NCBI GenBank assembly: GCA_030429735.1
Contig: JAUIET010000002.1
Span: forward strand, 1-64,000
Direction of reading: 5' to 3'
Origin: Gammaproteobacteria bacterium
GTDB taxonomy: Bacteria > Pseudomonadota > Gammaproteobacteria > Pseudomonadales > JAUIET01
DNA length: 64,000 bases
Made by a program: the position numbers and the translations under genes
In this document: piece by piece, positions 32,445 to 42,800 of the stretch
Position numbering within the stretch: position 1 is the stretch's first letter
How the letters are laid out: the number at the start of each line of letters is the position of its first letter
Notes under the pieces: model-generated
Databases searched by the model: none
Told to the model about the DNA's origin: nothing
Seen by the model: the letters and a program-made list of their open reading frames with translations, nothing else

Positions 32445-32536
32445 TACACACGCTTGGCTTACAGTCATCGCACCAGCGCAACACGCAACATGCAACACAA
32501 GCAGTCACACATCTTTAACCCTCAGGAAGTCGCATC

Positions 32537-33442
32537 ATGACCACAACCATAGTTAGCTCGGCCACGAAAGAAGTGCGCATTGGATTTGACGAACGTTTTG
32601 TTATTATCGGTGAGCGCATCAATCCTACCGGTCGAAAAATCCTGGCCGAGGAAATGAAAAACGGTGACTTCAGTCGGGTAGAGGCCGATGCCATTGCCCA
32701 GGTTGAAGCAGGTGCGCAAATGCTGGATGTCAACGCAGGCATTCCATTGGCCGATGAGCCTGCCATTCTGGCCAAGGCGATTCAGCTGGTGCAGTCGATC
32801 ACCGACGTGCCCATCTCGATAGACTCTTCAATTATTGAAGCACTGGAAGCCGGTTTGGCAGTGTATCAGGGCAAGGCCCTGGTCAACTCGGTAACGGGTG
32901 AAGACGAAGTGCTGGAGCGAGTGTTGCCGTTGGTGGCCAAATACGGTGCCGCGGTAGTGGCTATTTCCAACGACGAAACCGGTATTTCCGAAGATCCGAA
33001 TGAACGCTTTAAAGTCGCTAAGAAGATTGTTGAACGGGCGGCGGATTATGGCATCTCGCATGAAGACGTAGTAGTTGATCCGCTGGTGATGCCAATAGGG
33101 GCAATTAATACCGCAGGCCTTCAGGTGATGGATATTGTTAAGCGTCTGCGTTCAGAGCTTAAGGTGAATACAACGTGTGGTGCATCAAACGTAAGCTTTG
33201 GTCTGCCGAATCGCAATGGCATTAACAGTGCGTTTCTAACCATGGCGATTGGTTCTGGTATGACATCGGCAATTACCAGCCCCTTGCACCCGGAAGTGAT
33301 GCAGGCTGTGCGCGGTGCAGATGTGATGATGGGTCATGACCCGGATTGTGCAAACTGGATCAAGGCGTATCGTGAGCCGGCGGCTGAGGGAACGGAAGGG
33401 GCTCGTGGCGGGCGCAGCGGACGTCGGCGGCGGCGAGCTTAG
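32537..33442 (+). CDS. Methyltetrahydrofolate:corrinoid methyltransferase (pterin-binding)
   Basis: The 301-aa protein is a pterin-binding TIM barrel. It starts with FVIIGERINPTGRK, and the folate-site strands include AQMLDVNAG, ISIDSS, NSVTGEDE and TTCGASNVSFGLPNR. It would take the methyl group from the corrinoid protein and place it on tetrahydrofolate (or the reverse). This links demethylation to folate C1 metabolism, with Fhs further on. The core fold ends near residue 280; the remaining tail is Gly/Arg-rich and ends in GRSGRRRRRA. Similar polybasic ends are on the MttB-like and activase proteins. ATG 32537 starts it. Confidence 0.9.
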   Translation: MTTTIVSSATKEVRIGFDERFVIIGERINPTGRKILAEEMKNGDFSRVEADAIAQVEAGAQMLDVNAGIPLADEPAILAKAIQLVQSITDVPISIDSSIIEALEAGLAVYQGKALVNSVTGEDEVLERVLPLVAKYGAAVVAISNDETGISEDPNERFKVAKKIVERAADYGISHEDVVVDPLVMPIGAINTAGLQVMDIVKRLRSELKVNTTCGASNVSFGLPNRNGINSAFLTMAIGSGMTSAITSPLHPEVMQAVRGADVMMGHDPDCANWIKAYREPAAEGTEGARGGRSGRRRRRA

Positions 33443-33492
33443 CGAACTGGTCGCGAGCTACATCGCAGATTTTATAAAGCGGGCGAGCAGTT

Positions 33493-35520
33493 GTGAGCAT
33501 CGAAGAATTCAAAGTTGTTTTTACCCCTTCCGGTAGACGTGGAACGTTTCCCAGTGGAACACCAATTCTGGAAGCTGCCCAGTCTTTAGGGGTGGACATA
33601 GATTCTGTCTGCGGCGGGCGTGGTTTGTGCGGGCGTTGCCAGATATTGTGCGCTGAAGGTTCTTTCACAAAGCACAATATCGAATCCAGAGTTGAGAATT
33701 TGTCGCCGTTTTCAGATACGGAACGCAACTACAGCACCCGCCGGAAAGAACTGAAACCGGGTCGCAGGCTCGGTTGCCATGCTTTGCTGCGCGGCGATGT
33801 GGTGATTGACGTACCCGCGGAAAGTCAGGTTCATCGGCAGCTGGTGCGTAAGGACGCCGAGGCCCGCGCCATAACCATGGACGCCAGCGTGCAACTGTAC
33901 TCTGTGCAGGTGGCCGAAGCGGATATGCATCATCCGAGTGGCGATCTGCAACGCCTTAAAGAGGCTCTGGAAGTTGAGTGGGATTTACAGAACCTGCATT
34001 GTGACGCCATGTTGCTGTCCAGCCTGCAAAGCACACTGCGCGATGGAAACTGGTTTGTCACAGTGGCGGTGTTCAGCCAGGCACAGCAACCCAGCAGAAT
34101 TATTGCCGTTTGGCCCGGTTTGCATGAAGTAGCCTATGGCGTGGCAATCGACGTGGGTTCAACCACGGTTGCCGCGCATTTGTGCAGTTTGCGAACAGGC
34201 GATGTTCTGGCCAGCAGCAGTTTGATGAATCCGCAGATTCGGTTTGGCGAAGACCTGATGAGTCGGGTTTCCTACATCATGATGCACCCGGAAGGTGCGG
34301 TTGAAATGACCCACGCTATTCGCACCGCCTTGAACGAATTACTGGTTGATGTGTGCAGCAAGGCCAGTGTCACCATTGAGGACGTGCTGGAAGTGTGTCT
34401 GGTTGCTAACCCGGTAATGCACCATATCCTGTTAGGTATCAACCCCATTGAGTTGGGCGGTGCGCCGTTTGCGCTGGCCACCGATGATGCGGTCAGTGCC
34501 TGGGCGTCGGAGCTGGATTTGTCGATCAATCCGGGCGGGCGCGTGTATGTGCTGCCGTGTATTGCCGGGCACGTGGGTGCTGATACTGCCGGCGTTATAC
34601 TGGCAGAGGCACCGCAAAACCTGGCCGAGACAAGCCTGGTGGTTGACGTGGGCACTAACGCGGAAATTGTGTTGGGCAATAATACGCGCATGCTGGCGTG
34701 TTCCAGCCCAACCGGCCCTGCGTTCGAGGGCGCGCAGATCAGTTGTGGGCAACGCGCGGCAATGGGTGCGATCGAGCGCGTGCGGATAGACCCTGACACC
34801 AAAGAGCCTCGTTTCAAAGTGATCGGCTGCGATTTGTGGTCCAACGACCCGGATTTTCCCGAGCAATCCAAAGCCGTGGGTGTGACCGGCATATGTGGCT
34901 CGGGCATTGTTGAGGTGGTGGCAGAGATGTATCTTGCTGGTATTATCACAGAAGATGGCGTTATTGATGGCAGTCTTGCTGAGCACAGTGAGCGTGTCAT
35001 TGCCCACGACCGAACCTTTGCGTATGTTTTGCATGACGGCCAGTCGCTGATCAGCATTACGCAAAACGACGTGCGTCAAATACAATTGGCCAAAGCCGCT
35101 TTGTACGCGGGCGTTAAGTTATTAATGGATAAGATGGGCACCAAAACGGTTGACCGAATTCGTCTTGCCGGCGCCTTTGGCAGCCATATCGATGTAAAAC
35201 ATGCGATGGTGCTCGGGCTTATTCCGGATTGCGCACTGGAAAACGTATCTTCCGCGGGCAATGCCGCCGGCACGGGTGCACGCATTGCATTGTTGAATGC
35301 CGCGTCGCGTGAAATCATTGAGCAGGAAGTTCGCCGTATCGAAAAAATAGAAACAGCCATTGAGCCCAAGTTTCAGGAGTACTTTGTTGACGCCATGGCG
35401 TTCCCGAATAAAACGGATGAGTTTCCGAATCTGTTTTTTGTTGTACCTAAGCCGAAGCCCAAAGAAAATGCACCGGCGAGCACTGATGCAGGGCGCAAGC
35501 GTCGGCGGCGTAGACGCTAA
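33493..35520 (+). CDS. Corrinoid activation protein, RamA-like (2Fe-2S ferredoxin plus ASKHA ATPase)
   Basis: The 675-aa protein reactivates oxidised Co(II) corrinoid by ATP-dependent reduction. The N-terminal plant-type ferredoxin domain has Cys40-x5-Cys46-x2-Cys49 (CGGRGLCGRC) and Cys95 (RLGCHALL) as 2Fe-2S ligands. The rest is the DUF4445/ASKHA fold with nucleotide motifs AIDVGSTTVAAHL, VVDVGTNAEIVLGN and GICGSGIVEVVAEM. RLAGAFGSHIDVKHAM lies near the C-terminus. The last residues are GRKRRRRRR, a polybasic tail. GTG 33493 is the start. Such an activase would be essential for an oxygen-exposed corrinoid system. Confidence 0.9.
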   Translation: MSIEEFKVVFTPSGRRGTFPSGTPILEAAQSLGVDIDSVCGGRGLCGRCQILCAEGSFTKHNIESRVENLSPFSDTERNYSTRRKELKPGRRLGCHALLRGDVVIDVPAESQVHRQLVRKDAEARAITMDASVQLYSVQVAEADMHHPSGDLQRLKEALEVEWDLQNLHCDAMLLSSLQSTLRDGNWFVTVAVFSQAQQPSRIIAVWPGLHEVAYGVAIDVGSTTVAAHLCSLRTGDVLASSSLMNPQIRFGEDLMSRVSYIMMHPEGAVEMTHAIRTALNELLVDVCSKASVTIEDVLEVCLVANPVMHHILLGINPIELGGAPFALATDDAVSAWASELDLSINPGGRVYVLPCIAGHVGADTAGVILAEAPQNLAETSLVVDVGTNAEIVLGNNTRMLACSSPTGPAFEGAQISCGQRAAMGAIERVRIDPDTKEPRFKVIGCDLWSNDPDFPEQSKAVGVTGICGSGIVEVVAEMYLAGIITEDGVIDGSLAEHSERVIAHDRTFAYVLHDGQSLISITQNDVRQIQLAKAALYAGVKLLMDKMGTKTVDRIRLAGAFGSHIDVKHAMVLGLIPDCALENVSSAGNAAGTGARIALLNAASREIIEQEVRRIEKIETAIEPKFQEYFVDAMAFPNKTDEFPNLFFVVPKPKPKENAPASTDAGRKRRRRRR

Positions 35521-35596
35521 CCCGGGTTGACAATGATCTATCAAAGCCGCGTCACAGACCAGGTAGCCTGGCAAGTGTCCGGAGGGGAACGGTATT

Positions 35597-36976
35597 GTGG
35601 ATATCAGCGCGTTTGACCTGTTCAAGATTGGCGTAGGACCGTCCAGTTCTCACACCATGGGGCCGATGAAGGCTGCCGCCATGTTTGCCTGCGAATTACG
35701 GCAAAAAAACCTGCTCGAGACGGTCAGCAGAGTGCAGGTGACTTTGTTTGGCTCGCTGAGTGCGACCGGGCGAGGTCACGGAACGGATCGCGCCTGTCTG
35801 GCGGGCTTGATGGGCTGTGAACCACACGACGTAGATCCGGATGTACTCAGTGAGGTATTGGGAACTGTTGCCGCCGATGGCAAACTACATCTGGCTGGGC
35901 AGCGCTGGCTGGCGTTCGATCTGCAGCGTGACATGCTGTTCAGCGAGGAGTCCTTGCCGTTTCACCCAAATGGCATGACCTTGGTGGCGTTCCGCGGTGC
36001 CAATGGTGCCGAACAGGCGTACGAGAATACCTATTACTCGGTGGGTGGTGGGTTTGTGATCGAAGAAGCAGACAAAGACCGTGCGCTGGACACCCAGCGT
36101 GCGCATCCGCCTCATCCTTTCGAAAGCGCTGCGGAAATGCTTACTCACTGTAAGCAGAAAAACCTGTCGATCAGCCAGCTTGTGCTGGAGAATGAGATGA
36201 CCTGGCGTAGTGAGGCTGAAGTGAAAGACGGACTTGCACATATATGGCAGGCCATGGACGCGTGTATTGAGCGCGGCTTGGGTCAGAAAGGGCATTTACC
36301 AGGTGGTCTGAACGTGCCACGACGTGCGCATGGCCTCTATCACTCATTGGAAACCACCACAGACAACCTGATCAGTTCCACCTTTAATGCCTTGGACTGG
36401 GTGAATCTGTATGCATTGGCCGTTAATGAAGAAAATGCAGCAGGCGGGCGCGTGGTGACCGCACCCACCAATGGGGCGGCCGGAATCGTACCGGCGGTAT
36501 TGCGGTTCTATATGCGTTTTAGCGAGAACCCGCAGCCAGAGGATGTGCGCGCTTATCTGTTGGCGGCGGCTGCCATCGGCATGCTGTGCAAGAAAAACGC
36601 CTCCATTTCTGGCGCCGAAGTGGGTTGTCAGGGAGAAGTGGGCAGTGCCTGTGCCATGGCCGCGGCTGGTCTGGCCGAGGTGCTGGGCGGCACACCCGCA
36701 CAGGTGGAAAATGCCGCAGAGATTGGCCTTGAGCACAACCTTGGGTTGACCTGCGACCCGATCGGTGGCCTGGTTCAGATACCGTGTATTGAGCGCAACG
36801 CGATTGCCGCGGCCAAAGCGATCAATGCCGCACAGATGGCCTTGCGTGGCGACGGCAGCCATTACGTGTCTCTCGATGACGTTATAAAAACCATGCGCGA
36901 GACCGGCGCTGATATGATGGAAAAGTATAAGGAAACCTCGCGCGGTGGTCTGGCTGTAAACGTGATTGAGTGCTAA
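35597..36976 (+). CDS. sdaA: L-serine ammonia-lyase, iron-sulfur dependent, single-chain type
   Basis: The 459-aa enzyme converts L-serine to pyruvate and ammonia. The N-terminal domain starts [21 protein letters not shown]. The catalytic alpha domain has [30 protein letters not shown] and [18 protein letters not shown], with the cysteines that bind the labile 4Fe-4S cluster. The start is GTG 35597. Placed between a methyl-group removal cluster and sarcosine oxidase, it would complete the path sarcosine - glycine - serine - pyruvate. Serine hydroxymethyltransferase itself is not in the window. Confidence 0.93.
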   Translation: MDISAFDLFKIGVGPSSSHTMGPMKAAAMFACELRQKNLLETVSRVQVTLFGSLSATGRGHGTDRACLAGLMGCEPHDVDPDVLSEVLGTVAADGKLHLAGQRWLAFDLQRDMLFSEESLPFHPNGMTLVAFRGANGAEQAYENTYYSVGGGFVIEEADKDRALDTQRAHPPHPFESAAEMLTHCKQKNLSISQLVLENEMTWRSEAEVKDGLAHIWQAMDACIERGLGQKGHLPGGLNVPRRAHGLYHSLETTTDNLISSTFNALDWVNLYALAVNEENAAGGRVVTAPTNGAAGIVPAVLRFYMRFSENPQPEDVRAYLLAAAAIGMLCKKNASISGAEVGCQGEVGSACAMAAAGLAEVLGGTPAQVENAAEIGLEHNLGLTCDPIGGLVQIPCIERNAIAAAKAINAAQMALRGDGSHYVSLDDVIKTMRETGADMMEKYKETSRGGLAVNVIEC

Positions 36977-37029
36977 AGCACCTTAAAATCGGCAGCATTA
37001 CAAATCTGCCTGCTTTGCCGGTAAAACCC

Positions 37030-37069
37030 TTGACAGCAAGTGCCGTCGCCTGAAAACTTCGGATATAAT
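37030..37069 (+). promoter_or_regulatory. Promoter elements before the GbdR-like regulator
   Basis: A perfect TATAAT (37064-37069) lies 56 bases before the GTG start. TTGACA is at 37030-37035, but 28 bases away, too far for one sigma-70 promoter. The TATAAT may be used with a weak -35 and an activator, and the TTGACA may be fortuitous. Confidence 0.4.
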
Positions 37070-37125
37070 CCGGCGTCGCAGCATACCCGTAACAACAAGC
37101 AGCTGCACTTTCATAGGAGAATCAC

Positions 37126-38103
37126 GTGCCATCATCGGTCACGTCAGATTCCACCCCGCAGCCAATGCACATTGGCTTTCTGCTGGTGGCGGAATACACC
37201 CTGGTTACCTTGGCCAATGCGATAGCCGTGTTGCGTGCAGCAAACCGTGAAAGTGGCCAGAGCTTGTTCCGGTGGTCGCTGCTGACGTTGGACGGTAACG
37301 CCGTGTTGTCCAGTGACGCCCTTGAGCTGACACCCGACGGGGGGCTGGAATTGGCGGCTGATCTGGATTGCTTGATGGTCTGCGGTGGTGAGCGCATAGA
37401 GCATCATTGTGAAGACTCCCTGCTTGATGCGCTACGCGCAGTGGCCAAGCGGCAAATACCGCTTGGGGGTATGTGCACTGGTTCGTTTGTGCTGGCGGCT
37501 GCGGGCTTGCTCGAAGGCTACCGCTGCACTGTGCATTGGGAGAATATGGTTGGCATGGTGGAGAAGTTTCCGGACTTGCAGGTTACGTCCAGATTGTTTG
37601 TGATTGATCGCGACCGTTACAGCTGTTCAGGTGGCGTCAGCTCCATGGACCTGATGCTGAATATTCTCGCTGCCAAGCATGGCAAGAAACTGGTGCAAAA
37701 AGTCAGCGAATTATTAATGTACGAGCGAGTACGAACGGAGCGCGACGCGCAGAGGGTGCCTTTGCAGCACCTGATTGGTGCAAGCCAACCGAAGTTGATT
37801 GACGCCGTCTCCTTAATGGAGGCCAATATCGAGGAGCCGCTCAGCCTGGACGAGGTGGCCGATTACGTGAGCATCTCGCGTCGCCAACTTGAGCGTTTGT
37901 TTCACAAGTACCTGCATTGCGCGCCGTCGCGCTACTACCTGGAGTTGCGCCTTCATCGGGCCAGGTTGCTGCTGTTGCAAACGGGCATGCCAGTGATTGA
38001 TGTGGCCATCAGCTGCGGCTTCTCCACGGCACCACACTTCAGCAAATGTTACAGCGAGTTGTACGGTAAACCGCCCAGAGATGAGCGCAGAGTAGCATCG
38101 TGA
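37126..38103 (+). CDS. GlxA/GbdR-type AraC transcriptional activator
   Basis: The 325-aa regulator has an N-terminal DJ-1/PfpI-like ligand domain (HIGFLLVAEYTLVTLANAI, GGMCTGSFVLAAAGLL with the elbow Cys, CTVHWENM). A C-terminal AraC double helix-turn-helix follows (SLDEVADYVSISRRQLERLFHKYL and VIDVAISCGFSTAPHFSKCYSELYG). GbdR of this type activates glycine betaine, dimethylglycine and sarcosine catabolic genes in pseudomonads. The adjacent soxBDAG genes make the same role likely. It starts at GTG 37126 with AGGAG six bases ahead. Confidence 0.85.
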   Translation: MPSSVTSDSTPQPMHIGFLLVAEYTLVTLANAIAVLRAANRESGQSLFRWSLLTLDGNAVLSSDALELTPDGGLELAADLDCLMVCGGERIEHHCEDSLLDALRAVAKRQIPLGGMCTGSFVLAAAGLLEGYRCTVHWENMVGMVEKFPDLQVTSRLFVIDRDRYSCSGGVSSMDLMLNILAAKHGKKLVQKVSELLMYERVRTERDAQRVPLQHLIGASQPKLIDAVSLMEANIEEPLSLDEVADYVSISRRQLERLFHKYLHCAPSRYYLELRLHRARLLLLQTGMPVIDVAISCGFSTAPHFSKCYSELYGKPPRDERRVAS

Positions 38104-38133
38104 GGCGCGCCGCCGTTTCTTTGTAAAGTGGTT

Positions 38134-38190
38134 GCATGTTTGCATAGCTGCCGCGTGTTTGCATAGCAGGCGTGTGTTTGCACAGCAGCT
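38134..38190. repeat. Three 19-bp direct repeats upstream of soxB
   Basis: Units at 38134-38152, 38153-38171 and 38172-38190 share the pattern G(C/T)(A/G)TGTTTGCA(T/C)AGC(A/T)G. They end about 100 bases before the soxB start, where an activator would bind. They may be sites for the neighbouring AraC-type regulator, or merely a small tandem duplication. Confidence 0.8.
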
Positions 38191-38293
38191 GCGTGGCGCT
38201 GTACCATAAGCTAGCGTCGTGTGGGCGAGATGGAAGCGGGATGTAGTCCAGTACAATTGCGCGCTTGCCGCTACGCATCAGCCGATACTCTCT

Positions 38294-39544
38294 ATGGATA
38301 AATACTCTGCCTTCGGATTGGCCAAGCATGCCGCTGGATACCATGAGAATTGGCAGCAAGCCTGGCGTTCGCCCAACCCAAAGCAACACTACGATGTGCT
38401 TGTCATTGGCGGTGGCGGGCACGGTTTGGCCACCGCGTACTACCTTGCCAGGAACCACGGTATTCGCAATGTGGCGGTGTTGGAGAAAGGCTATCTCGGC
38501 GGTGGCAACACCGGTCGAAACACCACTATCATTCGCTCAAATTACCTCTGGGACGAAGCCGCTCATCTGTACAACCTGGCGCTGAACCTGTGGGAAGGCC
38601 TCAGTCAGGAGCTGAACTTCAACGTAATGTTCAGCCAGCGCGGAGTGCTGAACCTGGGCCATAGTTTGCAGGATATGCGTGATATTCAACGACGGGTAAA
38701 TGCCAATCGGCTCAACGGCATAGATGGCGTGGTACTCAACACCGACGAAGTGAACGCTAAAGTGCCGTTGCTCGATTGCTCGACCAATGCACGTTATCCA
38801 ATTCTTGGCGCGTCATGGCAACCGCGTGGCGGCACAGCGCGTCACGATGCGGTTGCCTGGGGTTATGCCCGTGCAGCCGATGCTCTGGGGGTTGACCTGA
38901 TTCAGCAAACCGAGGTGACCGGTATTCGAAAATCATCCGGTAAAGTGCTGGGCGTTGAAACTGCTGAAGGGTTTATTGCTGCCGATAAAGTGGCCTGCGT
39001 AGTGGCAGGACATTCCAGCGTGCTGGCGGCGATGGCGGGGCTTCGCTTGCCGTTAGAGTCTCACCCGCTTCAGGCTCTGGTCTCAGAGCCATTAAAACCC
39101 TGCCTGGATACGGTAGTCATGTCGAACGCCGTGCATGGCTATATCAGTCAGTCAGACAAGGGCGACCTGGTGATTGGCGCCGGCATCGACCGCTATAACG
39201 GTTACGGTCAGCGTGGCTCATTCAATGTGATCGAACATACCCTGCAGGCTATTTGTGAATTGTTTCCATCCTTTAGCCGGGTGCGTATGAATCGGCAATG
39301 GGCCGGTATTGTCGATACCTGCCCGGATGCCTGCCCGATCATCAGCAAGACCGACATTGAGGGCTTGTACTTCAACTGTGGCTGGGGAACCGGCGGTTTC
39401 AAAGCTACACCGGGGTCTGGTTTTGTATTCGCCGACACGGTGGCCAATGACGCACCGCATCCACTGGCAGCACCGTTTACTATCGATCGCTTCTACAGTG
39501 GGGCACTGATCGATGAACACGGCGCTGCCGGTGTTGCTCACTAA
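38294..39544 (+). CDS. soxB: Sarcosine oxidase beta subunit
   Basis: The 416-aa subunit has the FAD motif [19 protein letters not shown] and [14 protein letters not shown] near the N-terminus. [18 protein letters not shown] contains the His expected to hold FMN covalently. [14 protein letters not shown] is at the C-terminus. Together with the other three subunits it oxidises sarcosine to glycine and 5,10-methylene-THF. The start ATG 38294 gives the standard length; the frame is open to 38219 without family character. It is first in soxBDAG. Confidence 0.94.
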   Translation: MDKYSAFGLAKHAAGYHENWQQAWRSPNPKQHYDVLVIGGGGHGLATAYYLARNHGIRNVAVLEKGYLGGGNTGRNTTIIRSNYLWDEAAHLYNLALNLWEGLSQELNFNVMFSQRGVLNLGHSLQDMRDIQRRVNANRLNGIDGVVLNTDEVNAKVPLLDCSTNARYPILGASWQPRGGTARHDAVAWGYARAADALGVDLIQQTEVTGIRKSSGKVLGVETAEGFIAADKVACVVAGHSSVLAAMAGLRLPLESHPLQALVSEPLKPCLDTVVMSNAVHGYISQSDKGDLVIGAGIDRYNGYGQRGSFNVIEHTLQAICELFPSFSRVRMNRQWAGIVDTCPDACPIISKTDIEGLYFNCGWGTGGFKATPGSGFVFADTVANDAPHPLAAPFTIDRFYSGALIDEHGAAGVAH

Positions 39545-39567
39545 AGGCGTGCCTGGAGAGAGCTGAG

Positions 39568-39885
39568 ATGTTATTGATTTATTGCCCTTATTGCGAAGAA
39601 ACCCGCGACGAAGACGAGTTCAGTTATCAAGGCGAGGCGCATATCACACGGCCACTTGAGCCGGAGAACTTGAGTGATACCGAGTGGGGCGATTATCTGT
39701 TCTTTCGCACGAACCCGCGAGGCCTGCATCACGAGATGTGGCAGCATACTGTTGGCTGCCGCAAGTACTTTAATATGACCCGGCATACGGTGAGTTACGA
39801 AATTCTGGAGACTTATCGGATCGGTGAGCAAGCCACTGTGGCACCTGCGTCTGCTGACAGCGCGACCGCCGAGGGAGCGTGCTAA
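39568..39885 (+). CDS. soxD: Sarcosine oxidase delta subunit
   Basis: The 105-aa subunit starts MLLIYCPYCEETRDEDEFSY and has GDYLFFRTNPRGLHHEMWQH and GCRKYFNMTRHT. The cysteines (CPYC and GC) and a His form the zinc site of the delta subunit. Its stop overlaps the soxA start (TAATG). Confidence 0.95.
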   Translation: MLLIYCPYCEETRDEDEFSYQGEAHITRPLEPENLSDTEWGDYLFFRTNPRGLHHEMWQHTVGCRKYFNMTRHTVSYEILETYRIGEQATVAPASADSATAEGAC

Positions 39886-42800
39886 TGCAGATCAACCGCT
39901 TGCCAGTTGGTGGTCGTATTGAACGCGATAAACCCGTGTACTTCAGTTTTGACGGTCGCACGATGCTGGGGTATCAGGGTGACACACTGGCGTCTGCCTT
40001 ACTCGCCAATGGGGTCAGAATTGTTGGTCGCAGTTTTAAATACGGGCGGCCACGCGGTATTGTTGCCGCCGGTGCCGAGGAACCCAATGCCATTGTGCAG
40101 CTTGGACAGGGTGCCAGTTCTGTTCCTAACCTGAGAGCCACCCAGGTTGAAATTTACAGTGGGCTGCAAGCCTACAGCGTGAGTGGCTGGCCGAGCGTGA
40201 ATGTTGACCTGATGGCTGTCACGGATTGGTTCGCGCGGTTTATGCCGCCTGGTTTTTACTACAAGACCTTTATGTGGCCGAAGCGGTTCTGGATGAGCTA
40301 CGAGCATCTTATTCGCAAGGCGGCGGGTTTGGGCTGGGCGCCGGATGGCAAGGACCCCGACGTCTATGACAAGATGAACCAGCACTGCGATGTGCTGGTG
40401 GTCGGTGCAGGGCCCGCCGGAATACAAGCAGCGCGGTCAGCGTCCAGAGCGGGTGCGCGCGTTATTCTGGCCGATGAACAGGCTGAAATGGGCGGCAGTT
40501 TGTTGGCTACAACGACTGAGTTAAACGGTGCCCCTGCTTACCAATGGCTTGAGCACGCGTTAGCGGAATTAAGATCAAACGAGCGGGTAACCTTGTTACC
40601 ACGCAGCACAGTGTTCGGTTACTACGATCACAATTTTCTCGGTATTATCGAACGACGCTCCGACCATTTAGGCTTGACCAATGCCACAGGTGCCCGGCAA
40701 CGCCTGCATCGGGTAAGGGCCAAACAAGTGGTGTTGGCAAGCGGTGCTATAGAGCGGCCAATTGTGTTTGCCAACAATGACGTGCCAGGCGTTATGCTTG
40801 CTTCCGCGCTGGGTACCTATTTGAACCGTTATGGGGTGGTGCCTGGCAAACGGCTGGTGCTGTTTACCTGCAATGATGGTGCGTATCAAACTGCGGTTGA
40901 TTGGCATAAAGCGGGGCAGCAAGTGGTCTGCATTGTCGACAGTCGCAAAGATGCGTCGGGTGATGCGGTGGCGGCGGCTACGTCGCTGGGAATAGATGTC
41001 ATCAAAGGTCATGCGCTTATTGAGGCTGTGGGCAGAGCGCGCGTGAAGGCCGTAAAAATAGCACCGATCAATGCCGATGCCACGGCAGTAATCGGAGGCC
41101 TTAGAAACATTCCTTGTGATGTTGTTGCCAGCTCTGGTGGCTGGAGCCCGGTTGTTCACTTAAGCTCGCACAGCGGAGCAAAACCGGTGTGGAGTGAGCA
41201 AGTGCTGGGCTTTGTGCCTGGTGCGTCTGCTGCTGTTTTATCGACAGGTTCCAGCAAGGGTGTGTTTGATCTGCGTGCCTGTTTGCAAGATGGCGTTCAG
41301 ATAGGGCTGGAAGCGGTGCAAGCGGCTGGAATAGCGGTTGATGGTATTGACCTGCCGGCATGCCCTGATCTTGTTGAGCCGGTCGCGCAAGTCCAACAGG
41401 CGCTGTTTTTAGCGCCGCATAAAAAACCGACCAGCCGTGCGCCCAAGCAGTTTGTTGACTATCAATTGGACGTAACGGCAGCATCAATAGAGCTGGCCGC
41501 GCGGGAAGGTTATCGTTCTGTGGAACATACCAAGCGCTATACGGCGATGGGCTTCGGTACCGATCAGGGCAAACTTGGCAATATTAATGGCCTGGCAATT
41601 TTAGCCAATGCCCTTGGCCAAAGCATTGCGGAGACGGGCACAACCGTGTTCAGACCGTCGTATACGCCAAGCACGTACGGCGCTATTGCGGGCAGAGATG
41701 TGGGCGAATTGCTAGACCCGGTACGCTGCACTGCGGTGCATCGCTGGCATGAAGAGCACGGCGCAGAATGGGAAAACGTAGGGCAGTGGAAGCGCCCGTG
41801 GTATTTCCCGCAGCCTGGTGAGGCAATGCAGGACGCTGTCAATCGCGAGTGTTTGGCGGTTCGTAACAGTGTGGGTATCCTGGACGCGTCAACTTTAGGC
41901 AAGATCGATATACAAGGCCCTGACGCGGCTGAATTTATCACCCGAGTGTACACCAACTCCTATTTAAAACTGCCGCCCGGAAAGTGCCGCTACGGTGTTA
42001 TGTTGCATGAAGATGGCATGATTTTCGACGACGGTGTTACCGCTTGCCTTGGTGAGAACCATTACCTGATGTTTACCACTACTGGCGGTGCGGCCGGTGT
42101 GTTGTCGTGGCTGGAGTTGTGGCAGCAAACAGAATGGCCGGAACTGCAGGTGTATTTCACGTCAGTGACCGATCACTGGTCTACGGCGACCGTGACTGGG
42201 CCAAACGCGCGACGCGTTTTGGAAAAGCTGTGCACGGATATCGATTTCTCCAGACAGGCTTTCGAATTTATGGATTGGCGTGAGGGCACGGTGGCTGGCC
42301 TTAAAGCGCGCGTGTTCAGAATCAGTTTCACCGGCGAGCTGTCGTATGAGGTCAATGTGCCGGCGCACTATGGACGCTACATGTGGGAGCAATTGATCGC
42401 CGCTGGCGAAGAATTTGGGATCACACCGTATGGTACCGAAGCAATGCATGTGCTGCGCGCTGAAAAAGGCTTCATCATTGTGGGGCAGGACACCGACGGT
42501 TCCATGACACCACAAGACATGAACATGGACTGGGTTGTTGGCAAGAACAAAGCCTTCAGTTTTCTGGGCAAGCGTTCACTGGCCAGAAGCGATACGGCGC
42601 GCGCAAATCGCAAACAGCTGGTGGGCTTGAAAACCCATTACCCGAACACTGTTATTCCAGAAGGCTCACAAATTGTGAACAACCCGAATGAGCCAATTCC
42701 AATGTTGATGCAAGGGCATGTGACCTCAAGCTACTTCAGCGCCGCACTTGGCCATTCCATCGCACTGGCGGTCGTTAAGGGTGGTTTGCAGCGACTGGGT

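Noticed and set aside
34272-35057. 261-codon minus-strand frame inside the corrinoid activase gene
   Set aside because: Shadow of the real plus-strand gene, which has intact ferredoxin and ASKHA motifs.
37030-37069. TTGACA and TATAAT as one perfect sigma-70 promoter
   Set aside because: The spacing is 28 bases, far from 16-18, so they cannot act as one standard promoter.
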